The notes under the pieces: generated by a model
What the model saw: only the letters and a program-made list of their open reading frames with translations
Told to the model about the DNA's origin: nothing
The model's database searches: none
NCBI GenBank assembly: GCA_945890485.1
Contig: CAMDCN010000007.1
Span: 124,001 to 188,000, forward strand
DNA length: 64,000 nt
Direction: 5' to 3'
From: Candidatus Sulfopaludibacter sp. SbA3
GTDB taxonomy: Bacteria > Acidobacteriota > Terriglobia > Bryobacterales > Bryobacteraceae
Shown here: one piece after another, positions 56,749 through 64,000 of the stretch
Numbering within the stretch: the first letter of the stretch is position 1
Layout of the letters: each line of letters starts with the position of its first letter
Position numbers and translations under genes: made by a program

Positions 56749-59508
56749 TTACTTCTGTGTGGTTGCGGTGCTCAGGAACAAAGAGTTGAAGAGCAGTTTG
56801 TAAGTGCCGTGCGGTTGGGCACGGAAAGTGATTTCCGGTCCCATCATCATCAGCTTGCCTTCGCCTACCGGGACTTCGGCCACGGCGACGCCGCCTTCGA
56901 GGTACTTTTCGCCCCAAGCCCAACCGCTCCGTAACGGAGAAGGGCCGAACCATGCGACGGGCTTGACGCCCCGGGCCATGGCTTCGGGAGCGAGCTTGAA
57001 GACGGGGCTATCGTTGAAGAAGACGTCGACTTTGTCTTCGAGGCCGTAGGCCACGGGCTGGGTGTTATCGACGTTTGCCTGGAGAATGCTGCCGGGTACG
57101 TAGTATTTTTCGCGGGGCAGCGAACGTTCCCGGCCGTCGCGGCCGCGTTCGGTCATGGCGTCCTTCACTGGGAGCCCGAGATGGGCCGCCAGGTTGTTGC
57201 TCGAGCCGATGGTGATGACGGTGCCGCCAGTGTCCATGAAGGCCTTAAGCTGCGGGATGGACTTCTGTTCAGTGACGCGGCCGAGCCGGGGCTGGAACTC
57301 GGCAGGGATCTTATCGCGATTCGGCTCGCCGCCGCGGAAGCCGCCGCGGCCGGTTTCCGGACCGAGGCTGGCGGCCCGCGGGATGGCTCCGCCGACGAAG
57401 AGGATTACGTCATATTTCTGGCGTAGGTTGCCGGCGTCGATGGCTTGCGGATAGAGCACCTCGAAGGGAAATTCGAAGCGCTCGAGCAGGAAGCGGACCC
57501 AGCCGGAGGGCATGGAACCGCCGAACTGATCCCACAGGGCGATGCGGGGCGCGGACAGCTTCATGGATTCACCGGCGGGGCGAGCGGCGACGGCCTTCGC
57601 GTTGAAGCCGAACTCGGCGGCGGCTTTCTCGATAATCGCCTTCGTCGTGGACTTGGCCGGGACGTACAATGCGCCGGGACCGTAGAGGGCATCGTCTTTA
57701 ATGCCCTGCTTGAGCCAGTAGACCTCTTCTTTCGCCGCGATGAGGCGGTTGGTCAGAATAAAGCTGTCGTTGACCTTATGGCTGATGAGATACCCGGCGC
57801 CGGAGCCTTCGACCTTACCGACAGGCGGCTTTTCGAGCACGCCCCACGGGAGCTTGGCGAAGGGCCCATCGAAGGGATCGAGAATGCGATCGAACTGGAC
57901 GCCCATCTGATAGGCGAGGGTCCAGCCAGCGTTGTCATAAGGAGGGATTGGCGGGCCGCCTTCGTAGCGGAAGTCGTTCGGGTGATCCTGGGGCTCGAAC
58001 ATGTCGAGAACGTGGGGCCGGAAGGCTTGCGCGGTCTTGACGACATAGGAGCCGGCGGGATAGCTTTTGCCGGCGACGGCGAAGGAGCCGGTCGCCTTAT
58101 GGATCTGGATGCCGTTTTTAATGAGGGCGTTGATGAACTTGACGGCCGTGGGGAAGTCGGCCTGCGCCGCCGAGATGACGTAGCCTCTGGGGTCACGCAG
58201 TTCCGGGGTCTTCATTGCTTCGTAGAAGCGGGCAGGGGCGGCGGCCGACTGCGGGCCGGTCTGGCGACCGGGGTTTTCTTTCGCGATCAGCGTTTTGACG
58301 GCTTCGATGCGCTTCGGGCTCATGGTCCAGGTGTCTTTCGTTCCGCGATCGATGGAGTTTTTGCCCATCTTCCAGACGTTAAAGAGGAAGTGTTCGCGCT
58401 GCCGGGAGGCGAGGTCAAGAACGGCGCGGTTGGCGGTGATGGAGTAGTCGATCGACTGGCGGTAGTGCCATTTCTGCGGGGCGATGGGCATGGGCAGGTC
58501 ACCGCCCGGCAGTTGGCGATTGGGGACGAAGGCGACTTCCATGGGGGTGGGCGAACCGATGATTTCGGTGAGGAGCCCGATCATATTGTGGAAGTACGTG
58601 GTCGTGCGGAGGCCGCCGTTGTACCAGGTGGAGTAGTTGGCTCCGCTACGCATGGTGGAACCGGGCTTATCTTCCTGCACGAAGCGGGAGTGCATGGCGG
58701 CGCCGACGAGGTCGAGTGAGGTGACGATCAACGGATCAATATTGTAGTTGAACGGGTCGCGAAAGGGCGGCGCGAAGATCACCGTGCCGAGTGGGCCGGT
58801 CTGGTGATGGTTGTACATGATCTGCGGGAACCACTCGATGAAGAGTTGGCGGTTCATGTTGACCGATTCGCGGAGGTTCGCCATATAGAAGTCGCGGTTG
58901 TTATCGTGACCGGCGTACTTCTGATAGAGACGGGGGGCGCCGTCCATGACGCGCTTTTCGGGGACGGGTTCGCGCATGTACCATTCGCTGATGAGATCGT
59001 GGCCGTCGGGATTGGCGTGGGTACAGAGAATAATGACGTCTTTGAGGATGCGCATCGTCTCGGGATCGTTGCGGCTGGCGAACTGCCAGATGGTCTCGAT
59101 CAACTGATGGGTGCCGACGGTCTCCGTGGAATGGAGGCCGCCATCGATCCAGACGACAGCTTTGCCTTCGGCGGCGAGGGCGCGGGCCTGTGCTGCGGTG
59201 AGGCCTTCGGCGCGGGCGAGTTTCTGGGCGATGTCCTTATACTTGGCGAGATTGGCCAAGTTTTCGGGGGCCGAGATAACCATCATGTATTGGGTGCGGT
59301 CTTCTTCGGTTTTGCCGATGTCGACGAGGCGCAGGCGGTTAGACTCCGCGGCTAACTTCTTGAAGTAGGCTTCGGTTTGCTTATACGTGGTGAGGTGGTA
59401 ATCGTCACCGATGTTGAAGCCGTAATGCTCTTTCGGGCTGGTCAGTTTCTGGGCGGCCAAGGGGACGGCCACCAGGGTTAAAGCGGCGACTAGGGAATAC
59501 AGGCGCAT
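56749..59508 (-). CDS. Secreted M14-family zinc carboxypeptidase
   Basis: 919 residues from ATG 59508, which begins the signal peptide MRLYSLVAALTLVAVPLAAQ and has GAAGGA upstream; the track's 55 extra residues are rejected. The peptidase domain (about 35-390) shows the zinc site WIDGGLHSTETVGTHQL (HxxE), TRLYQKYAGHDNNRDFYM with the substrate Arg, third ligand QIMYNHHQTGP, and catalytic Glu in IGLLTEIIGSPTP. About 500 further residues carry beta-rich and glutamine-amidotransferase-like segments (YDVILFVGGAIP, LKAFMDTGGTVITIG). It probably trims peptides outside the cell. A 34-base gap separates it from the PSD1 cytochrome gene. Confidence 0.9.
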   Translation of the reverse strand: MRLYSLVAALTLVAVPLAAQKLTSPKEHYGFNIGDDYHLTTYKQTEAYFKKLAAESNRLRLVDIGKTEEDRTQYMMVISAPENLANLAKYKDIAQKLARAEGLTAAQARALAAEGKAVVWIDGGLHSTETVGTHQLIETIWQFASRNDPETMRILKDVIILCTHANPDGHDLISEWYMREPVPEKRVMDGAPRLYQKYAGHDNNRDFYMANLRESVNMNRQLFIEWFPQIMYNHHQTGPLGTVIFAPPFRDPFNYNIDPLIVTSLDLVGAAMHSRFVQEDKPGSTMRSGANYSTWYNGGLRTTTYFHNMIGLLTEIIGSPTPMEVAFVPNRQLPGGDLPMPIAPQKWHYRQSIDYSITANRAVLDLASRQREHFLFNVWKMGKNSIDRGTKDTWTMSPKRIEAVKTLIAKENPGRQTGPQSAAAPARFYEAMKTPELRDPRGYVISAAQADFPTAVKFINALIKNGIQIHKATGSFAVAGKSYPAGSYVVKTAQAFRPHVLDMFEPQDHPNDFRYEGGPPIPPYDNAGWTLAYQMGVQFDRILDPFDGPFAKLPWGVLEKPPVGKVEGSGAGYLISHKVNDSFILTNRLIAAKEEVYWLKQGIKDDALYGPGALYVPAKSTTKAIIEKAAAEFGFNAKAVAARPAGESMKLSAPRIALWDQFGGSMPSGWVRFLLERFEFPFEVLYPQAIDAGNLRQKYDVILFVGGAIPRAASLGPETGRGGFRGGEPNRDKIPAEFQPRLGRVTEQKSIPQLKAFMDTGGTVITIGSSNNLAAHLGLPVKDAMTERGRDGRERSLPREKYYVPGSILQANVDNTQPVAYGLEDKVDVFFNDSPVFKLAPEAMARGVKPVAWFGPSPLRSGWAWGEKYLEGGVAVAEVPVGEGKLMMMGPEITFRAQPHGTYKLLFNSLFLSTATTQK

Positions 59509-59563
59509 GGGATCCTTCAGGAAGCGGCAACGTCGCGGTTGGCTAATAGGGGAAGCGTGACAG

Positions 59564-59578
59564 ACCGATGTGATCGGT
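59564..59578. promoter_or_regulatory. Palindrome ACCGAT-N3-ATCGGT upstream of the M14 gene
   Basis: A perfect 6+3+6 inverted repeat sits just downstream of a minus-strand TTGACA (59578-59583), in the place a -35/-10 spacer would occupy. The position fits a repressor operator for the carboxypeptidase gene. The -10 that should follow is poor, so the promoter itself is uncertain. Confidence 0.35.
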
Positions 59579-59596
59579 GTCAACGCAGTTTTGGGT

Positions 59597-60220
59597 TCAG
59601 TTGGGTGCATTTTCTGGTTCTCCGGGTGCGGGATTTGGCAGAACCGAACGCGTAAGTGGTTTGGTTTTAGCAACTTCCTGGGACCTTCCGCGCGGGAGCA
59701 GCAGCATGGAACGCAGGGCGATTAGCCGGGCGGCTTGGATCTGGCTAATTTTTCGATCGAGGGCGACGGCGACGCAGGACCGTGTATAGAGTGAGGCGAC
59801 GGCGAAGCCGAGCCGCGCTTGTTCGCGTGCGCCGCCTTTGAGTTGCGGATGTACGGCTTCGAACTGCGCTTTGGTCGCGCGGATTTCCTGATTTAGGAGA
59901 GCGGTTTCGGCGGCTTGCGCGCGGAAGAGCCGCCATTCGTTGGCGATGAAGGAGTCTGCGAACTCCTGTTCCGCGACGGTTTGCGGTGCGAGACGGGCGA
60001 GCCAACCTTGGCGGAAGAGCTCGAATTCAGCGGGATTTTCGTTAACGATGAGTGGGCCGATGCCGTTGGCTTCGGTTCGGGCGTAGCAGCCGTGTTTGAG
60101 GCGGGCTTTGCGGCATTGTGCTTTGCCGGCGGCGCTGACTGGACCGCGGGAACGGGCCCCGTTGATGCGGGCTTGTTCGGCTCTCGTGTTTTTGCGGGAT
60201 GGATTCGGCTCGGGATTCAT
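59597..60220 (-). CDS. Hypothetical protein of the GPxxxxGK...KHG family
   Basis: 207 residues from ATG 60220 (GGAGAACCACGG upstream); the track's 23 extra residues are rejected. The N-terminal word ARINGARSRGPVSAAGKAQCRKARLKHG matches a pattern I know from many short proteins of Acidobacteria and other soil bacteria, often in several copies per genome. The rest is helical with NEWRLFRAQAAETALLNQEIR and a C-terminal helix-rich stretch ending in a basic tail. No function is assignable. It lies beside the decayed mobile-element region, which fits a gene carried or shuffled by mobile DNA. Confidence 0.6.
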   Translation of the reverse strand: MNPEPNPSRKNTRAEQARINGARSRGPVSAAGKAQCRKARLKHGCYARTEANGIGPLIVNENPAEFELFRQGWLARLAPQTVAEQEFADSFIANEWRLFRAQAAETALLNQEIRATKAQFEAVHPQLKGGAREQARLGFAVASLYTRSCVAVALDRKISQIQAARLIALRSMLLLPRGRSQEVAKTKPLTRSVLPNPAPGEPENAPN

Positions 60221-60455
60221 CCGTGGTTCTCCTTGCACGAACAGAATAGAGGAGGGGGAAGGGGCAAGCGGGCCGGGAGGGAGTTCCACAGCGGGAGCAA
60301 ATTAAGGCTATGTTTCTTGGAATGAATGGGTTATGGACTTTTTTCGAAATCTGAGGATTGGTTGTGAACGCGGTTCCGCTGGTCTTGCCTAATGACAACT
60401 AGAGTGCCGAGCCGACTATCGTTCAGCCATTCGGGAGGTATTGCCAATGCCTGGA

Positions 60456-60780
60456 TCTGAGTAGCAATAGAAGCCTGCAGGGGGCGATCCCGCGTAATCC
60501 CGAAGTGATGCATGGAGAGCCGGTCTTTCGTGGCACTCGGGTCCCCGTGCAAACGCTGTTCGACCATACAGAGAACGGCGAGTCACTCAGTGAGGTTAAT
60601 GCAAGGAACTTCGTTTGGCGCGTGTCTAAAGCAGAAGCTCACCCGATGAAGATCCTCTTGGACGATTGCGTTGACCAAAGATTGCGGCTCGTGTTCGCCG
60701 GTCACGACTGTCAAGCGGCAGCCTGCGCAACTTTGGCAGGCCTCCAAAATGGTGTTTTCCTGGCGGCGGCCAAAGTCGTG
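60456..60780 (+). pseudogene. Decayed DUF433 antitoxin / DUF5615 PIN-like toxin pair
   Basis: In the frame of track ORF 60505-61005, residues reading NPEVMHGEPVFRGTRVPVQTLFDHTENGESLSE (from about 60493) match the DUF433 antitoxin core. After a scrambled stretch, MKILLDDCVDQRLRLVFAGHDCQAAACATLAGLQNGVFLAAA (60646-60771) matches the start of the DUF5615 PIN-like toxin. The antitoxin lacks its C-terminal helix and the toxin stops after about 42 residues, where transposase-like sequence begins. The two normally separate proteins are fused in one frame here, so an internal deletion joined them. Neither part can be functional. Confidence 0.72.
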
Positions 60781-60822
60781 AATGGCGTTTCACGGGTTGC
60801 CAGTTTTAACGCTGTATCGCAA

Positions 60823-61828
60823 CGCGGCTACTCACGCGATCACCGGCCCGACTGCAAGCAAGTGGACTTCGCGCTGGTGATGGGCCGCTGCGGCATGTCG
60901 TTGGGATACGAACTTTTTGCCGGTAACAAGGCAGATGTGACGACGGTGGAAGATATGGCCAATCACATCGAAGGCCGTGTGCGAAGTCGAATCGGATCTG
61001 GGTGATGGACCGCGGGATGGGGAGCCGGGACAACGTTGCTTTCCTGTGCGAACCGCAGCGGCGATACATCATCGGCACGCCGAAGGCGAGGTGGAAGCAG
61101 TTTGAACGGGTGATGTTCTCGGCGGATTGGACGCGGGCCCACGACGGATTGGAGGTGCAGTTGTGCCCCGCGGCGGACGGCGGGGAGACGTTCATTCTCT
61201 GCCGTAGCGCGGAGCGCATGGAGAAGGAACGGGCGATGCAAGACCGCTTTGAGATGCGGATTGAGGAGGGTTTGGCGAAGATCGCGGCGACGGCGAACAA
61301 ACGCCGGCGACGGAATTGTTTGAGGCACGGGTAGCGGATCGGGGCGATGGTTCTGCGGGGTTGACGTGGACCAAGCGGGAGGTTTGGCGGCAATGGTCCC
61401 GGCTGAGTGAGGGCGGCTATCTGCTGCGCAGCGATGTTACGGACTGGAAGCCGGAGGAGTTATGGTGGGCCTACATTCAACTGACGGAGGCGGAGGCGGC
61501 GTTCCTGATTCAGAAGTCGGGTTTACCGCTTCGCCCGGTGTGGCATCAGAACAGAGAGCGGTTGAAGGCGCATATTCTGGAGGATTTCTGGCCGTATGTG
61601 GTGTGGAAGACGCTGCGGAAGTTTTGCTCGCGGGCCGGGTCGGGCGAGGAACTGCGCAATGTGTTCGACGAGATTGGCGAGATCGCGGAGGTCGGTGTAG
61701 TTAGGCCCACTCGTAAGGGCGTGACGATTCGAAAACGGTGCGTCACCAAGCCGACGCCGCATCAGCAGATCCTGCTGATGCGGCGGGGACTGCGGTTGCC
61801 GGTTTCGCTCGCGGCGTCCGGTTTGTAG
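60823..61828 (+). pseudogene. IS1634-family (IS4-superfamily) transposase remnant, frameshifted
   Basis: Three frames in succession match one IS1634-type DDE transposase. Frame A 60823-61005 has RGYSRDHRPDCKQV and LGYELFAGNKADVTTVEDM. Frame B 61002-61315 has MDRGMGSRDNV, RRYIIGTPKARWKQFE, ADGGETFILCRSAER and RFEMRIEEGLAKIAA. Frame C 61316-61828 has EGGYLLRSDVTDW, EELWWAYIQLTEAEAAFLIQKS, LRPVWHQNRERLKAHILEDF and VTIRKRCVTKPTPHQQILL. The N-terminal half with the first catalytic Asp is absent, and there is a deletion between B and C. No inverted repeats or target duplication were found, so element ends are undefined. Confidence 0.85.
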
Positions 61829-62800
61829 TGAAGACTTTCGGGATGCGGCGTTGACAAGACAACTACTTATCGGCGCAACTGCGGAAGTTGGGCTAGTGTT
61901 GGCGATATCGATCGATGCAAGACAAAAAGCCTGAATCAACGGGTTGCTGTCGTTCGCGCGCAGAAGAAATGAGATTCGATCTTCTCGCGTCTCGAATGCA
62001 GCGGGTGTGGTGATTACGGTCCGATATTCACCTTGCTACGCGAAGGCATCACGAAAGTCTCCTTCGGCGGCAAATGCAGCGTAGGACTCGTTCGGCATCG
62101 CGTCTTTGCGCCGCGTGAAAAATGTACGGGGTTCCGTAGAACGGCGAGTGGGGGATGATCTGGACCTTTACCGTGCCAACCAAGTCCGTGGCCGGAAAGG
62201 CCAACTCGGTGGCCTTTCGCTATGCCCAGCAGGAGGGGGTAATTTACGGCAACCAACGGGATGCGGAAATCGAACAGGTGATGGGACCGAATTCAACAAT
62301 CCCCTCCCTTTCCGGCAATACGAATCGGACCTACCCCAATCCGACTTCCGGGACAGCCACCTGCCGCCTTAGAACGAACTCCTCGACGTCCGGCCGAAAC
62401 CGCACTCCGGCGCCCGATTGCTCCGGACCCTCGGCGTTAGCAAAGGACTGTCCGTGGCACGCTGGTCGAAACTACGTTCCCACGATCACATCTTACCCCG
62501 CCAAGCGGGCCGGACTCGAAAATGGCGACGCCGGTTCGCCCTTGAAGCCCGCACTATACGCTGCAATGGGGCCGTAACGATCCTCTCCGCTGGTGTATCT
62601 GCGGAATAGCGAGCCGACGCCATTCCCCGCGCTATAACGCGGCGCCTCGCTGGTGTTCAGCGAGGTCGAGTAGCAGTGGCCTGCCGAAAGCAGATACGCT
62701 GGAGCATCCGCCGGCATACCGTGCGCGGAATGCGGCCATCGTCCAACAGCAGTTCGGAACTTCCTGGCACTCTGGCCGACAAGCTCGGCCCCAAAGCAAT
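61829..62800. other. About 1 kb without an intact gene; decayed sequence
   Basis: No ORF in either strand has a recognisable complete protein. The track ORF 62155-62577 (+) looks like chance. On the minus strand, a short segment near 62640-62720 (GMPADAPAYLLSAGHCYST) resembles the histidine-site region of S1-type proteases, and a neighbouring frame has upstream-like residues. A shattered protease gene is possible but unproven. The stretch is best read as the tail of the IS remnant plus degenerate flanking DNA. Confidence 0.5.
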
Positions 62801-64000
62801 ATGCGCAAATGGCAGATCATCGTCCTTATCCTCATCGTTGTCCTGGCAGGCCTCGGCGGTGCTCTCTACTACTCCGCCAAACAACTGGCCGCCCGCTTTG
62901 AGCCTTACATCCGGGAGCAGGCCACCGCATACCTCCGCGATCGCTTCCAGGCCGATGTCGAACTTGGCGCCTTGCGTGTCGACTTGCCCAAATTCTCGCC
63001 CGTCGCTCTTTGGATGAACAAGGGCCGAGGATCTACGGCCGAGGTGGAAGCCGACAACATAGTTCTTCGCCGATCTAACGCCGCCCCACTCCTGAAGATT
63101 AAGCGCTTCTCCTTCACCGCCGACCTGGGCAAGCTCTTCGATCCCACGCACAAGGTTTCGCTTGTTGTCCTCGATGGCCTGGAAATCTATGTACCTCCTA
63201 AGGGCGAGCGCTCCCAATCTTCCGGCTCCAAATCTTCCGGCTCCAAGCCCTCCTCGAGCGTGATTCTCGATGAAGTCGTTGTTACGAACGCGAAGCTCGT
63301 AATTCTACCCAAGGACCCGGCCAAAAAGCCGCTCGAGTTTGAACTCCAACGCATTCGGATGCTATCGGCCGGTCTGGGTGTTCCGATGAAGTACGAGGCC
63401 TCGCTCCGCAACGCCCGGCCCCCCGGACAGATCGAAGCCAAAGGCGCTTTCGGCCCGTGGAATGCCAGTGAACCCGGCGACACCCCCCTGGACGGCGACT
63501 TCGTCTTCGACAACGCCGACCTGGGAGTCTTCTCCGGCATTGGCGGCATTCTTGATTCGAAAGGCTCGTTTCAAGGGCAACTGGCCCACATCTTCGCCAA
63601 AGGAACCGCCACCGTACCGGACTTTCAGCTAAAGATGGCCGGCAACCCGGTGCCGCTAACTGTGAACTACGACGTCGAAGTGGATGGCACCAATGGCAAT
63701 ACAACCCTCAAGCCTATCCAAGCGGTGCTCGGCAAGACCGCCTTTACCACCTCCGGTGCGGTGATTAAGCACGATGGCGATGCGCGCCGGACGATTGATC
63801 TCGATGTCCTGATGCCGAAAGGTCATCTCGCCGACCTTCTCCACCTTGCAATGAAGGGCACAACCCCCTTTATGACTGGCGACTTCTTCTTGAAGACCAA
63901 GATTCGCATTCCGCCGCTGGATGGAAAAGTGAAGGAGAAGATCCTGCTTGACGGTAACTTCAAAATCCAGAACGGCCAGTTCCTGAGTTCGCAGATCCAG
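62801..64000 (+). CDS. AsmA-like envelope protein (3' end outside window)
   Basis: This ORF is absent from the supplied track because no stop occurs before the window end. From ATG 62801 it reads 400 codons without a stop: MRKWQIIVLILIVVLAGLGG (membrane anchor), then FEPYIREQATAYLRDRFQADVELGALRVD, LKIKRFSFTADLGKLF, KVSLVVLDGLEIYVPP, VVVTNAKLVILPKDPAKKPLEF, PMKYEASLRNARPPGQIEAKGAFG and IDLDVLMPKGHLADLLHLAMKGTTPFMTGDFFLKTKI. The order of anchor, AsmA-like repeats and 'F.F.A.L.L' blocks fits the AsmA/DUF748-type bridge-like lipid-transfer family. It has a Ser-rich spacer around residues 140-155. It is only loosely similar to the AsmA gene at 14.9 kb. Confidence 0.85.
   Translation, partial: MRKWQIIVLILIVVLAGLGGALYYSAKQLAARFEPYIREQATAYLRDRFQADVELGALRVDLPKFSPVALWMNKGRGSTAEVEADNIVLRRSNAAPLLKIKRFSFTADLGKLFDPTHKVSLVVLDGLEIYVPPKGERSQSSGSKSSGSKPSSSVILDEVVVTNAKLVILPKDPAKKPLEFELQRIRMLSAGLGVPMKYEASLRNARPPGQIEAKGAFGPWNASEPGDTPLDGDFVFDNADLGVFSGIGGILDSKGSFQGQLAHIFAKGTATVPDFQLKMAGNPVPLTVNYDVEVDGTNGNTTLKPIQAVLGKTAFTTSGAVIKHDGDARRTIDLDVLMPKGHLADLLHLAMKGTTPFMTGDFFLKTKIRIPPLDGKVKEKILLDGNFKIQNGQFLSSQIQ
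63216..63245 (+). repeat. Perfect 15-bp tandem duplication in the AsmA-like gene
   Basis: aatcttccggctcca occurs twice head to tail, encoding the Ser/Gly/Lys spacer SSGSKSSGSK in a likely loop. The unit is a multiple of three, so the frame is kept; copy number may vary between strains. Confidence 0.8.

Noticed and set aside
55290-58719. Long plus-strand ORFs 55290-56525 and 57445-58719
   Set aside because: Shadows of the PSD1 cytochrome and M14 genes, which have clear family motifs on the minus strand.
60331-60567. 78-residue minus-strand ORF
   Set aside because: Antisense to the DUF433 remnant; no recognisable domain.
62155-62577. 140-residue plus-strand ORF in the gene-poor stretch
   Set aside because: No recognisable motif or ribosome-binding site; length is expected by chance at this GC content.

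Overview
The window is high-GC DNA from a Gram-negative bacterium and most resembles Acidobacteriota of the Bryobacterales/Solibacterales type. This is an inference from gene content, because no marker gene is present. The clues are a DUF1501 plus PSCyt1/DUF1549/DUF1553 (PSD1) cytochrome pair, an acidobacterial-type ECF sigma factor beside a TPR-bearing Ser/Thr kinase, a two-component-propeller hybrid kinase, CsgG-like proteins, MacB/FtsX exporters, a secreted protease with bacterial pre-peptidase (PPC) repeats, and outer-membrane proteins. Coding density is very high. Many genes touch or overlap (ATGA and GTGA junctions), and nearly all convergent pairs overlap at their stop codons.

Layout. 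1-11 kb: the 3' part of a glutamate-semialdehyde-aminomutase-like aminotransferase, an FtsX permease/ATPase pair, a secreted enolase-superfamily protein, a TonB-like protein, a DedA protein, DNA ligase LigA, a lipid kinase, a membrane metal-dependent hydrolase and an aldehyde dehydrogenase. 11-17 kb: a 1267-residue hybrid sensor kinase and an AsmA-like protein. 17-24 kb: an ECF sigma factor, a zinc-finger/FecR regulator with a large periplasmic domain, and two ABC-2 exporters in one translationally coupled operon. 24-33.5 kb: eight minus-strand genes that look like a trans-envelope module (LolD-like ATPase, FtsX permease, LolA-like carrier, outer-membrane barrel, two CsgG-like proteins, a helical exported protein and a beta-propeller). 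33.5-40 kb: an MscS channel, an orphan HyuA, a DUF3467 protein, tRNA-Asp, a Cys-rich lipoprotein, tRNA-Val, a YiaAB protein and a hybrid kinase with a periplasmic solute-binding sensor. 40-52 kb: MtgA, a sigma factor/Ser-Thr kinase pair, an AI-2E-type transporter, a trypsin-like protease with seven PPC repeats downstream of a polytopic Ser/Thr kinase, and a divergent zincin-like protein. 52-60 kb: DUF1501, PSD1-cytochrome and M14 carboxypeptidase genes.

60-62.8 kb is the only decayed stretch. It holds a broken DUF433/DUF5615 toxin-antitoxin remnant running in frame into an IS1634-type transposase remnant with several frameshifts, then about 1 kb without an intact gene. A second, incomplete AsmA-like gene runs off the right edge; the ORF track missed it because it has no stop codon in the window. 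Two tRNA genes are present. No rRNA, CRISPR array or intact insertion sequence was seen. The strongest candidates for unusual biology are the 24-33.5 kb envelope array, the sigma/FecR/dual-exporter operon, a recurrent -10-like box 6-7 nt before start codons (possible leaderless transcripts), the HLFGH zincin-like protein and the toxin/transposase chimera.
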